Made by a program: the position numbers and the translations under genes. Shown here piece by piece: positions 7,400 through 15,386 of a stretch of 54,118 nucleotides of DNA. The stretch comes from CAZWMK01 sp964635065 (GTDB taxonomy: Bacteria; Pseudomonadota; Alphaproteobacteria; Sphingomonadales; Sphingomonadaceae), in NCBI GenBank assembly GCA_964635065.1, contig CAZWMK010000004.1:1-54118 (forward strand). The letters run 5' to 3'. The notes beneath the pieces are model-generated. The model made no database searches, was not told the origin of the DNA, and worked only from the letters and a program-made list of their open reading frames with translations. The number at the start of each line of letters is the position of its first letter. Position 1 is the first letter of the stretch.

Positions 7400-8776
7400 A
7401 TGAACAGCCCGATTGATATGAAGCAGTTGCAAAGGCCATCACCCAGCTATCAGGATATTCTGCGCGGCGACGGCGCGCCGGTGCCCGAAGTGCTGACACG
7501 GCAGAGCAACCCGCCGCAATCGCTCGAAAATATTGCGTTCTCGCGCTACACCAGCCGCGCATTCTTCGACGCCGAGATGGAAAAAGTGTGGCGCGTGGCC
7601 TGGCAATATGCCTGCCGCGAAGAGCATATCCCCAATCCCGGCGATTATTATGTCTATGATATCGGCCGCATTTCTCTGGTTATCGTCCGCACTGAATCGG
7701 GGGCGATCAAGGCTTATCACAACAGCTGCCTGCATCGCGGCACCAAGCTGAAGCCATCCGAAAGCAGCGGCTGGTCGCCGACCATTTCCTGCCCTTATCA
7801 CGGCTGGACCTGGAGCCTTGAAGGCGAACTGTCGAAGGTGCCGTGCGCGTGGGACTTCCCGCACCTCGACAAGTCGCGCGAGCGCCTGCCCGAGGTGCGC
7901 GTCGATACGTGGAACAGCCTTGTCTTCGTCAGCATGGCGAAGGAAGGGCCGTCGCTGATGGAATATCTCGACGTCATGCCCGAGCATTTCAAGAACTGGG
8001 ACATGACCGACTGGGTGATCAGCGTGCATTCCCAGAAGGAATTGGAGTGCAACTGGAAGGCGGCGCTTGAAGCCTTCATCGAAGCCTATCACACGGCGCA
8101 GGTCCATCCGCAGACGGTGCCGACGTCGGGCGACACCAACCAGCAGCACGACATCTTCAGCGATCATATCAGTCGCGACCTCGTCGCGCTCGGCATTCCC
8201 AGCCCGAGCTATGAAAAGCCGATGACGCAACAGGACATCCTCGACCAGATGCTGATGGGCGATCGCGCCATGGTCGGCGACCGCCTGATGGTGCCCGAAG
8301 GCATGACGGCGCGGCAGGTGATGGCGGATGTGCTGCGCCGTAAGATGACCGAGGAATATGGTCTGGATGTTTCGGGCTATTCGGTCGCCGAAATGATCGA
8401 TTCGATCAAATATACCGTATTCCCGAACCTGTTCATCTTTGCGGGCGTGTCTCTGAAAATCCTCTATCAATACCGCCCGCTGGGCCATGATCAGGACCGC
8501 TGCCTGTTCGACATCATGTTCCTGCGTCCGGTCCCGAAAGGTCAGCCGCGCCCGGCGCCTGCCGAGCCTGTCAGGATCACCGAAGCGGAATCCTATGCCG
8601 ACGTTCCCGGCATGGATCCCGGCTTCGGGTTGCTGTTCGATCAGGACACCAGCATCATGCGGGCGCAGCGCGAGGGCATGTATGCCAGCGAAAAGGGTGG
8701 GGGCACCTATTCCTTTTATCTGGAATCGAAACTCAGGCACCTGCACCACGTCATCGACAAATATCTTGCAGCCTGA
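7400..8776 (+). CDS. Rieske non-haem iron oxygenase, alpha subunit 1
   Basis: A 458-residue ring-hydroxylating-oxygenase alpha subunit. The Rieske 2Fe-2S ligands are Cys110, His112, Cys131 and His134 (CLHRG, then CPYHGW). The mononuclear iron site has His231 and His236 plus a late Asp in LLFDQDTSIM. The bridging acidic residue before the first His is Glu228, where most dioxygenases have Asp. It should insert oxygen using electrons from a ferredoxin, probably the one at 3916-4242. No beta subunit is adjacent, suggesting an alpha-only enzyme. ATG 7400 is preferred to 7385 because GGGGAG lies seven bases before it. It is divergent from the TetR gene, its likely regulator. Confidence 0.93.
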   Translation: MNSPIDMKQLQRPSPSYQDILRGDGAPVPEVLTRQSNPPQSLENIAFSRYTSRAFFDAEMEKVWRVAWQYACREEHIPNPGDYYVYDIGRISLVIVRTESGAIKAYHNSCLHRGTKLKPSESSGWSPTISCPYHGWTWSLEGELSKVPCAWDFPHLDKSRERLPEVRVDTWNSLVFVSMAKEGPSLMEYLDVMPEHFKNWDMTDWVISVHSQKELECNWKAALEAFIEAYHTAQVHPQTVPTSGDTNQQHDIFSDHISRDLVALGIPSPSYEKPMTQQDILDQMLMGDRAMVGDRLMVPEGMTARQVMADVLRRKMTEEYGLDVSGYSVAEMIDSIKYTVFPNLFIFAGVSLKILYQYRPLGHDQDRCLFDIMFLRPVPKGQPRPAPAEPVRITEAESYADVPGMDPGFGLLFDQDTSIMRAQREGMYASEKGGGTYSFYLESKLRHLHHVIDKYLAA

Positions 8777-8797
8777 CGAAAAGCCTAGGTGAAATCC

Positions 8798-8823
8798 GCC
8801 CGGACTTCGCATGAAGTGCGGGC
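8798..8823. promoter_or_regulatory. Imperfect hairpin between Rieske 1 and isomerase-like gene
   Basis: GCCCGGACTTC-GCAT-GAAGTGCGGGC pairs over 11 bases with one central G-G mismatch. There is no T-tract, so it is a poor intrinsic terminator. It may instead be an mRNA processing or stabilising hairpin, or an operator within the 122-base gap. Confidence 0.35.
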
Positions 8824-8898
8824 ATAGACAGATTCAAACTGCCGCAAGAGCGCGCATGGCAAGCGCGCCGGGCAATTTCCCGCTGGGGAGGAGAGAAT

Positions 8899-9771
8899 AT
8901 GAGCAAGGCACCCAAGCTGCTGGCCAGCTATTTCACCATTGCCGGTGACGTCATGCCGATGACCGGCAATACGGTCAGTCCGATCGACCTGAAGGTGCGC
9001 GCCGACGCCGTCGCCCGTGCGGGCTTTTATGGCATGGGCATCATCACCGACGACCTGGCGGCGAATGTCGATCGCTATGGCTATGACGGTGTGGCGAAGA
9101 TCATCGCGGATTCGGGCCTGAAGTGCATCGAGTTCGAAGTGCTTCTGGACTGGTTTGCCGATGGCGAACGCCGCGCCGCATCCGACAGGGATCGCGCGTT
9201 TCTGATGGAAGCGGCAGAACGGCTTGGCGCCTATCAGATCAAGGTCGGCGGCGATATTCTGATGGACCGCGAATGGCCGGTCGAGCGCATGGCGGAGAGC
9301 TTCGCGGGCGTCTGCGCCGATGCAGCGAAAGCGGGCACGCAGATCAGCCTCGAAATCTTTCCGGCATCGAATGTGCGCGATCTGAAAACGGCCAACGCCA
9401 TCGTCGAGGGCGCAGGCGCGGCAAATGGCGGCCTGCTTCTCGACATCTGGCATTTTACCCGCGGCCATATTCCCTATGAGGACATGGCCACGATCCAGCC
9501 GCAATATATCAAGCACATCGAACTTGATGATGCGACGGCGGATCTTGTCGGCACGATCATGGAAGATACGCTCTTGCGACGCAAACTGCCGGGAGAGGGC
9601 GAGTTTGATGTTGTCAGGTTCCTCGATTGCATCCGCAAGACCGGTTACGACGGCATTTATGGTGTCGAAGTGCTGTCGGAAGAACTGCGCAGCATGCCGG
9701 TCGATCAGGTCGCCGAGCGCGCGTTCAAGGCGACGATGGGTGAATTCGCCAAGCTGCCGGAACGCGTATGA
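8899..9771 (+). CDS. Sugar phosphate isomerase/epimerase-like TIM barrel
   Basis: A 290-residue xylose-isomerase-like (AP endonuclease 2 family) barrel. Metal-site residues expected for the fold are visible as Glu in ISLEIFP, Asp and His in LLDIWHF, His in IKHIELDD and Glu in YGVEVLSEE. The family includes ketose epimerases, inosose dehydratases and the alpha subunits of C-glycoside-cleaving enzymes, so the reaction cannot be fixed. Its stop overlaps the start of the SMP-30 gene (ATGA), giving translational coupling, so the two probably act in sequence. A GGGGAGGAG ribosome site precedes the ATG. Confidence 0.83.
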   Translation: MSKAPKLLASYFTIAGDVMPMTGNTVSPIDLKVRADAVARAGFYGMGIITDDLAANVDRYGYDGVAKIIADSGLKCIEFEVLLDWFADGERRAASDRDRAFLMEAAERLGAYQIKVGGDILMDREWPVERMAESFAGVCADAAKAGTQISLEIFPASNVRDLKTANAIVEGAGAANGGLLLDIWHFTRGHIPYEDMATIQPQYIKHIELDDATADLVGTIMEDTLLRRKLPGEGEFDVVRFLDCIRKTGYDGIYGVEVLSEELRSMPVDQVAERAFKATMGEFAKLPERV

Positions 9772-10640
9772 CCGATTATCGCGATATGGCGTATGACGTT
9801 CTCGCCACGGGGTTTCAATTCTGCGAAGCTCCGCGGCAGGATGATGAGGGCAATGTCTATTTCAGTGACCTGACTGGTGGCGGCCTGTACCGCGTGACGC
9901 CCGGCGGTGCTGTTGAAACGGTGCTCCCTGACAGGATCTGGATTGGCGGTTCGGTGATCGATGCCGATGGCGCCATCCTTGTTTCGGGTGCGGGAGGCAT
10001 TGTCCGGGTCGATCCTGCAACCGGCGCGACATCACCCGTCCTGACCGAAATCAACGGCGTCCCGGTGCTTGCCGTCAACGACTTCGAAGCCGACGACCGT
10101 GGCGGCATCTTTGGTGGCACCATCGATTTTCCGGCTATCATGGAGCGCGGCGAAGCGCCCGCGCCAGGTGTATTCTTTCATCTGTCGCCCGAAGGTCGTG
10201 TCACCATCATCCGCGAGGGCGTGATCGCGTCGAACGGCATTGACTACAGTCCCGACCGCAAGACGCTCTACCATTCGGAATGCACCGTCGGTGTCTGGGC
10301 CTATGATCTTGATGCCGGTGGCATGCCGCAGAACCCGCGCATCTTCGCCGCGATGGACGATAGCGACGGGCTGGTGGTGGATTCTGCAGGGGCGATCTGG
10401 GTCGCGCGCTGGTCTGCGGGCGAGGTCATCCGCTTTTTGCCCGATGGCAGCGAAGATTTTCGTTTTAAACTGCCTTTCCCAAATCTTGTCAGCCTGTCAT
10501 TTGGTGGTGCAGACCTGCGCGATCTGTATATCACGACGGGTGGCGCGGCTGACGGGGATGGCCCCCCGCTGGGCGGGCTGGTGCGTGTCAGAACTGCCGT
10601 GCCGGGGCAGCGCGCAGCAAAATCGAGGATGAGGCGCTGA
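9768..10640 (+). CDS. SMP-30/gluconolactonase-family protein
   Basis: A 290-residue six-bladed beta-propeller of the SMP-30/gluconolactonase/LRE type. Expected metal ligands are present: Glu in FCEAPRQ near the N-terminus, Asn in VNDFEADD and in ASNGIDYSPD, and Asp in DDSDGLVVDS. Relatives hydrolyse lactones of sugars or other hydroxy acids. The ATG overlaps the stop of the isomerase-like gene by four bases. Placed among oxygenases and dehydrogenases, it probably opens a lactone made in the pathway, though dehydratase or luciferin-regenerating-like roles are also known for the fold. Confidence 0.86.
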   Translation: MTDYRDMAYDVLATGFQFCEAPRQDDEGNVYFSDLTGGGLYRVTPGGAVETVLPDRIWIGGSVIDADGAILVSGAGGIVRVDPATGATSPVLTEINGVPVLAVNDFEADDRGGIFGGTIDFPAIMERGEAPAPGVFFHLSPEGRVTIIREGVIASNGIDYSPDRKTLYHSECTVGVWAYDLDAGGMPQNPRIFAAMDDSDGLVVDSAGAIWVARWSAGEVIRFLPDGSEDFRFKLPFPNLVSLSFGGADLRDLYITTGGAADGDGPPLGGLVRVRTAVPGQRAAKSRMRR

Positions 10641-10671
10641 AACAGACGGCGCCAAAGAGGAGGGAATGGGA

Positions 10672-11454
10672 ATGAACAAGCCTTTTGAAGGCAAGGTCGC
10701 ACTGGTAACGGGCGGCACATCGGGCATTGGCGAAGCGGCGGTGCGCCGGTTTGCAGCCGATGGCGCGCGGGTGATATTTACCGGTTCGAACAAGACGGCG
10801 GCGGAAAAGATATGCGCTGAAACCGGCGCGCACTTCTTTGCGCACGACGTGTCGGACGTCGCGCGCTGGGATCTCCTGGCGGCGGAAATCCGCAGCAAGT
10901 TCGGCAGGCTTGATGCGGCTTTTGCCAACGCGGGCATCAACTGGGGCGACAGCGACATCGAAAGCGTCAAGCTGGAAGACTGGAGCCGCATCCTCGAAGT
11001 CAACATCACTGGAACGATGATGACCTGCCGTCATGCGATTGCCATCATGAAGGACAATCCGGGCGGTCCCGGTGGCTCGATCATCGTCAACAGTTCGGTG
11101 ACCTCGCGCGTCGGTCTGCCCGATGACGTCGCCTATACCACGACCAAGGGCGCAGTGACGGCCATGGTCAAGTCGATTGCCGTCCACTGTGCGCGCAAGC
11201 GGCTCAACATCCGCTGCAACAGCATCCATCCCGGCATCACCGAAACCGCCACGATCAAGCGTGCGATGGAAGAAACCGGCGATCCCGAAGCTGCGCGCGC
11301 TTTCCTTGCGAACGCCTCGCCCATGGGGCGCCTTGGCCAGCCTGAGGAAATCGCCGACCTCGTCGCCTATCTGGCATCGGATAGTGCATCGTTCATCACG
11401 GGCGCCGAATATTTCGTCGATGGTGGTTCGGTCGCAGGATTTGCGGGCGTTTGA
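10672..11454 (+). CDS. Short-chain dehydrogenase/reductase 2
   Basis: A 260-residue classical SDR with TGGTSGIG at residues 13-20, an NAG motif, the serine strand NSSVTS and catalytic YTTTK. An ATG six bases earlier is also in frame, but the one at 10672 has the better spacing (eight bases) from AGGAGG. It follows the SMP-30 gene by 31 bases and precedes the second Rieske gene, so it probably oxidises or reduces an intermediate around those steps. Cofactor preference is not obvious and the substrate is unknown. Confidence 0.9.
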   Translation: MNKPFEGKVALVTGGTSGIGEAAVRRFAADGARVIFTGSNKTAAEKICAETGAHFFAHDVSDVARWDLLAAEIRSKFGRLDAAFANAGINWGDSDIESVKLEDWSRILEVNITGTMMTCRHAIAIMKDNPGGPGGSIIVNSSVTSRVGLPDDVAYTTTKGAVTAMVKSIAVHCARKRLNIRCNSIHPGITETATIKRAMEETGDPEAARAFLANASPMGRLGQPEEIADLVAYLASDSASFITGAEYFVDGGSVAGFAGV

Positions 11455-11506
11455 CCTCGTTTCGTCCCGACATGCCGCAGGGACATCAACGACAGGGCTA
11501 TATTGC

Positions 11507-11533
11507 GAGCTGCATGATGCTATCATGCAGCTC
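11507..11533. promoter_or_regulatory. Perfect 12-base palindrome upstream of Rieske 2
   Basis: GAGCTGCATGAT (11507-11518) and ATCATGCAGCTC (11522-11533) are exact reverse complements around GCT. No T-tract follows and the element ends 22 bases before the Rieske start codon. This suits an operator or a 5'-leader hairpin better than a terminator. Confidence 0.5.
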
Positions 11534-11555
11534 ATGATAAGAAGGGAAGACCGCC

Positions 11556-12956
11556 ATGGCTGATCGTGATCCAAATCTGAAAGACAAGGTTGTCAATCGT
11601 TGTCCCGGCACAAGCTGGTTCGACCTTATGGCCGCCGATTCCAAGGAAGTTCCTGACTTCCTCAAGGAAGACCATTATGAATATCGCGGTTCGGAGCCGC
11701 TTGCCGCTGATCGTTACTGGAGCCCGGAATTCGCGCGCCAGGAAAACGAAAAGATGTGGCCGAACGTCTGGCAATATGCCGCGCGCGAGGAAGACATTCC
11801 CGAATCGGGCGATTATGTCATTTATGAAAATGTCGGTCGTTCATTCCTGATCTCGCGTCAGGCCGACGGTTCAGTGAAGGCGTTCCACAACGTCTGTCTC
11901 CACCGCGGACGCAAGCTGCGCACCGAAGATGGCTGGGCCGACAATTTCCAGTGCCCGTTCCACGGCTTTGCGTGGCACAATGATGGCAAGCTGAAGGAAA
12001 TCCCCTGCCGCTGGGACTTCGGCCACCTGACCGACGAAAAGATGCAGCTGCCGGAAGCCCAGGTGGGCCGTTGGGGCGGTTACATCTTCATCCGTGAAAA
12101 CGCCGAAGGCCCGTCGCTGGAAGAATATCTGGCGCCTGTGCCGGAACATTTCGCGCGCTGGCGCCATGAAGAATGCACGACGGCGATCTGGGTCGCGAAG
12201 GTTGTGCCGGCCAACTGGAAGGTTTGCGCTGAAGCCTTCATGGAAGCGTGGCATGCGTGGATCACCCACCCGCAGTTGCTGCCGTTCACGGGCGACGCCA
12301 ACACCCAGTACAACATCTATGGCGACAATGTGAACGTCGCGCTGACGCCATTTGCCGTGATGTCGCCGCACGTCGACCCGGTCGGCAAGAAGCAACAGTG
12401 GATCGTCGACGAGTTCGTGAAGTACAATGGCCGCTCTGCCGACAACTACGAAGGCGAAGCAACGCTGGCGCTTCAGGTGCCCGAAGGCATGACGGCGCGT
12501 CAGGCGCTCGCCGAAGCATCGCGCGAGCAGTACACGCAGATGTTCGGCCATGATCACAGCCACTCGACCGATGCCGAGCTGCTGGATGCCTTCACCTACA
12601 ACATCTTCCCGAACTTCGGGCCGTGGGGCGGCTATATGCCGAACATCGTCTATCGCTGGCGTCCGTGGCCGGATGCCGATCACTGCCTCATGGACGTGCG
12701 CATCCTGACCCGCGTACCGCCGGGCCAGCCGATCCCGCGCAGCGTGCCGATGAAGTTCCTGACCGAAGACCAGAAATGGACGGACGCACCGGAACTTGGC
12801 ATCCTGGGCGACGTGTTCGAACAGGACATGGAAAATCTGCCGCACGTGCAGGATGGCCTCAAGGCGTCGAAGAACAACGAAGTGCAGCTGGGCGATTTCC
12901 AGGAAATCCGCATCCGCCAGTTCCACCAGACGCTGGATAAATATCTGGCGAAATAA
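11556..12956 (+). CDS. Rieske non-haem iron oxygenase, alpha subunit 2
   Basis: A 466-residue Rieske oxygenase alpha subunit, clearly paralogous to the one at 7400-8776. Cluster ligands are Cys114, His116, Cys133 and His136 (CLHRG, then CPFHGF). Iron ligands are His233 and His238 plus Asp in VFEQDMENL. The bridging position is Glu230, as in the paralogue, rather than the usual Asp. There is no adjacent beta subunit. A perfect palindrome lies just upstream and a strong terminator just downstream, so it may be expressed as its own unit. It presumably uses the ferredoxin encoded at 3916-4242 and a reductase from elsewhere. Confidence 0.93.
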   Translation: MADRDPNLKDKVVNRCPGTSWFDLMAADSKEVPDFLKEDHYEYRGSEPLAADRYWSPEFARQENEKMWPNVWQYAAREEDIPESGDYVIYENVGRSFLISRQADGSVKAFHNVCLHRGRKLRTEDGWADNFQCPFHGFAWHNDGKLKEIPCRWDFGHLTDEKMQLPEAQVGRWGGYIFIRENAEGPSLEEYLAPVPEHFARWRHEECTTAIWVAKVVPANWKVCAEAFMEAWHAWITHPQLLPFTGDANTQYNIYGDNVNVALTPFAVMSPHVDPVGKKQQWIVDEFVKYNGRSADNYEGEATLALQVPEGMTARQALAEASREQYTQMFGHDHSHSTDAELLDAFTYNIFPNFGPWGGYMPNIVYRWRPWPDADHCLMDVRILTRVPPGQPIPRSVPMKFLTEDQKWTDAPELGILGDVFEQDMENLPHVQDGLKASKNNEVQLGDFQEIRIRQFHQTLDKYLAK

Positions 12957-12966
12957 CACGTTGTGA

Positions 12967-13006
12967 CCCCCGGCCGGGTCATCCAGAACCGGCCGGGGTT
13001 TTTCTT
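12967..13006 (+). terminator. Rho-independent terminator after Rieske 2
   Basis: CCCCGGCCGG (12967-12976) and CCGGCCGGGG (12989-12998) form a perfect 10-base stem followed by TTTTTCTTT. It ends the Rieske 2 transcript 28 bases before the next gene. Confidence 0.9.
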
Positions 13007-13033
13007 TGCATAATCAATACAGGAGGATCACGC

Positions 13034-13795
13034 ATGGATCTCGGTTTGGCTGGTAAAAAGGCGCTCATCACGGGTTCGACCCGCGGCATTGGTCGTCGCA
13101 TTGTCGAAACGCTGCTCGCCGACGGCGCCGCAGTCGCCATCGGTGCGCGCAAGCAGGAAGAAGTCGATCAGGCGATTGCCGAACTGACCGCCAGCGGCGG
13201 CAAGGTCGTCGGCGGCGTCCTCGACGTCAATGACGCCGAAGGCTACAAGAAGTGGGTTGCCGACATGGCTGAAAAGCTGGGCGGCATCGACATCTTCGTG
13301 CACAACGTCTCGGCCGGTGGCGGCATGGAAGGCGAAGCCAGCTGGTACAAGTGCTTCGAAGCCGACGTCATGGGTGCTGTGCGCGGCACCGAAACCGCGC
13401 TGCCGTGGCTGGAAAAGTCGGGCGATGCCTCGGTCCTGTTCATCAGCACCACCGCAGCCCTTGAAACCTTCATGGCGCCGATGGCCTATAACGCGCTCAA
13501 GGCCTCGCTCATCACTTATGCCAAGCAGCTGTCGCAGACGCTGTTGCCCAAGGGCATTCGCGTGAACGTCGTCTCGCCCGGTCCGATCTATTTCAAGGGC
13601 GGCGCCTGGGAATATATCGAAAACAACATGGCCGACGTTTACAAGGCGAACGTCGCGATGCAGCCCAATGGCCGCCTCGGATCGCCGGAAGAAGTGGCCA
13701 AGGCCGTGACCTTCCTGTCGAGCCCGGCTGCCAGCTGGATCACGGGCGTCAACCTCGTGGTCGACGGCGGCTACACCAAGCGCGTGCAGTTCTGA
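13034..13795 (+). CDS. Short-chain dehydrogenase/reductase 3
   Basis: A 253-residue SDR with TGSTRGIG at residues 13-20 and catalytic YNALK. The N-A-G motif is replaced by HNVSAGGG and the serine strand reads ISTTAALE, so it belongs to a side branch of the family. The C-terminal LVVDGGYTKRVQF is typical. An AGGAGG site lies upstream. It sits between two hairpins (12967-13006 and 13804-13839), so it may be a single-gene unit or a product of partial readthrough from the Rieske operon. Substrate unknown. Confidence 0.88.
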   Translation: MDLGLAGKKALITGSTRGIGRRIVETLLADGAAVAIGARKQEEVDQAIAELTASGGKVVGGVLDVNDAEGYKKWVADMAEKLGGIDIFVHNVSAGGGMEGEASWYKCFEADVMGAVRGTETALPWLEKSGDASVLFISTTAALETFMAPMAYNALKASLITYAKQLSQTLLPKGIRVNVVSPGPIYFKGGAWEYIENNMADVYKANVAMQPNGRLGSPEEVAKAVTFLSSPAASWITGVNLVVDGGYTKRVQF

Positions 13796-13803
13796 TCCCG
13801 CGT

Positions 13804-13839
13804 GATTGCCGGGCGCCCTGTGCGGGGCGCCCGGCAATC
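13804..13839 (+). terminator. Strong hairpin after SDR 3
   Basis: A perfect 15-base stem (13804-13818 and 13825-13839, loop TGTGCG) begins eight bases after the SDR stop. Only TCACTTT follows, so it may be a partial terminator or an mRNA-end-protecting hairpin before the ThuA gene. Confidence 0.65.
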
Positions 13840-13913
13840 TCACTTTGGGGACAGGCAAAAACGAAGGGGCAGTGCCGAAGCGCGGCGCGCCCGCATGAAT
13901 ACGGGATTTCACG

Positions 13914-14744
13914 ATGACCGACACTGGATCGCAGGAAAAGCGCCGCATCAATTGCGTATTGGTCGCTGGCGGCGAATGGCATGACATCGACTTCGCGCGG
14001 CTTGAACTGCTGAAGCTGCTGGCCGAAGACGACCGCATCCGTGTCCGCGTGTTCGAAGATTACGAGAATCTCGACGCGATCAACGAAGCGCATTTCATCA
14101 TCAGCTACACCTGCAATGTCGTGCCGTCGGTCAAGGCGCAGGAAGCGCTGCGCGACTGGGTGGCGCGCGGTGGCCGCTGGTATGCGCTGCATGGCACCAG
14201 CACGCTTTTGCGCCTGATGTCGAACGGCCTGTTCGGCGCACCGCGCTGGGCGCCCTTGTTCACCGAAACGCTCGGTTCGATGTTTGTCGCGCATCCACCG
14301 ATCGCGCCCTACACCGTGACGGTCGCTGATCCGACGCACCCGCTTGTCGAAGGCGTCGAGCCGTTCGAGACGACCGACGAGCTTTACCTGCTGGAAACCT
14401 ATGGCCACCTGCATGTGCTGCTTGAAACCGAATATGGCGGCGACGCCAAGGGTTTCGAGGAAGACAAGTGGGAGCATGCCAAACACCCGGTGTTCTACCT
14501 GCACCCGATCGACAAGGGTGAGGTGCTGTATCTCACGCTCGGTCACTGCCGTGGTCATTATGACATGCAGCCGATGCTCGATTACTGGCCTTCGGTCGAC
14601 CGTTGTGCCTGGGATCTTCCGGTGTTCTACACCCTGCTGCGTCGCGGCATCGACTGGGCCAAACAGGCACTGCCGGAACGCATTCCCAGCAAGGCTGCGC
14701 TGTTCGAGGCCGGACGCAAGACGGTACTGAAAAACCGCAAATAA
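13914..14744 (+). CDS. ThuA-like domain protein 1
   Basis: A 276-residue protein with a ThuA-like, glutamine-amidotransferase-like alpha/beta fold. It shows an early strand INCVLVAGGEWHD, then ARGGRWYALHGTSTLLRL where the nucleophile elbow sits in class I amidotransferases; no catalytic cysteine is present there. The family is linked to disaccharide use and 3-keto-sugar chemistry but is biochemically poorly known. The ribosome site is weak. A second ThuA-like gene lies at 22665-23453, so the pathway appears to use two. Whether it is an enzyme or a binding protein cannot be decided. Confidence 0.75.
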   Translation: MTDTGSQEKRRINCVLVAGGEWHDIDFARLELLKLLAEDDRIRVRVFEDYENLDAINEAHFIISYTCNVVPSVKAQEALRDWVARGGRWYALHGTSTLLRLMSNGLFGAPRWAPLFTETLGSMFVAHPPIAPYTVTVADPTHPLVEGVEPFETTDELYLLETYGHLHVLLETEYGGDAKGFEEDKWEHAKHPVFYLHPIDKGEVLYLTLGHCRGHYDMQPMLDYWPSVDRCAWDLPVFYTLLRRGIDWAKQALPERIPSKAALFEAGRKTVLKNRK

Positions 14745-14792
14745 TCGCGTTACTTCAATCAGAAGCCGCCAAAAATGGGGAGGGTGGACGTC

Positions 14793-15311
14793 ATGGATCA
14801 GGCTGCACTCGCAGCGCTGCTCGACAAGCAGGCTATTACTGAAACCCTCTACCGCTATGCCCGCGGGTGGGACCGGCGCGACCTTGGCCTCCTTGAAGGC
14901 TGTTTCCACGCCGATGCCGTCGTTGATCAGGGCGGTTTTCAGGGCCGCGCACATGATCTCATGGCGACATGGATGGACGGTACGGCGCATGTCCTGTGCA
15001 TGACGCACTTGATCACCAATGTGCTGATCGAACTGAAGGGCGAGCGCGCCATGTCGGAGGCGCATTTCTTCGCCCATCATCGTCGTGCAGCGACGAAGGA
15101 CGGTGGCGAGCGCGACTGGTTCATCAAGGGCCGCTATCTCGACATCCACGAAAAGCGCGATGGCGTGTGGAAGATCATCGACCGCACCGGCGTTCTCGAT
15201 TTCGAACAGTTGGTCGACCCGACCGATGTCGAACTGCAACAGGTGCCGATCGCAGGGCGGGGGCGCTACAAGCCCGACGACAAGCTTTACGCGGTGCTCG
15301 CCAAGCTCTGA
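14793..15311 (+). CDS. SnoaL-like protein 2
   Basis: A 172-residue SnoaL_4-type protein: YRYARGWDRRD, CFHADAVVDQGGF and GRYLDIHEKRDGVWKIIDRTGVLDFE match the other copies in the locus. The ATG at 14793 is chosen because GGGGAGGG lies at 14778-14785; an in-frame ATG at 14775 directly abuts that site and lacks its own. The fold suits dehydration, isomerisation or cyclisation of a ring compound. The gene follows ThuA-like 1 by 48 bases and ends 19 bases before a bidirectional terminator shared with the convergent VOC gene. Confidence 0.82.
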   Translation: MDQAALAALLDKQAITETLYRYARGWDRRDLGLLEGCFHADAVVDQGGFQGRAHDLMATWMDGTAHVLCMTHLITNVLIELKGERAMSEAHFFAHHRRAATKDGGERDWFIKGRYLDIHEKRDGVWKIIDRTGVLDFEQLVDPTDVELQQVPIAGRGRYKPDDKLYAVLAKL

Positions 15312-15330
15312 GCATCGCAAAACGGCATAT

Positions 15331-15364
15331 AAAAAGGCGGCAGTCGGATACTGCCGCCTTTTTT
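15331..15364. terminator. Bidirectional terminator
   Basis: AAAAAGGCGGCAGT-CGGAT-ACTGCCGCCTTTTT is a perfect 14-base stem with an A-tract and a T-tract at its ends. It lies between the convergent SnoaL 2 and VOC 1 genes and can stop transcription from either side. Confidence 0.93.
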
Positions 15365-15386
15365 ATTTTATGCGTGGCGCGCGGGA

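Noticed and set aside
11871..12959. 362-codon minus-strand frame opposite Rieske 2
   Set aside because: Shadow frame; the plus strand has all Rieske and iron ligands.
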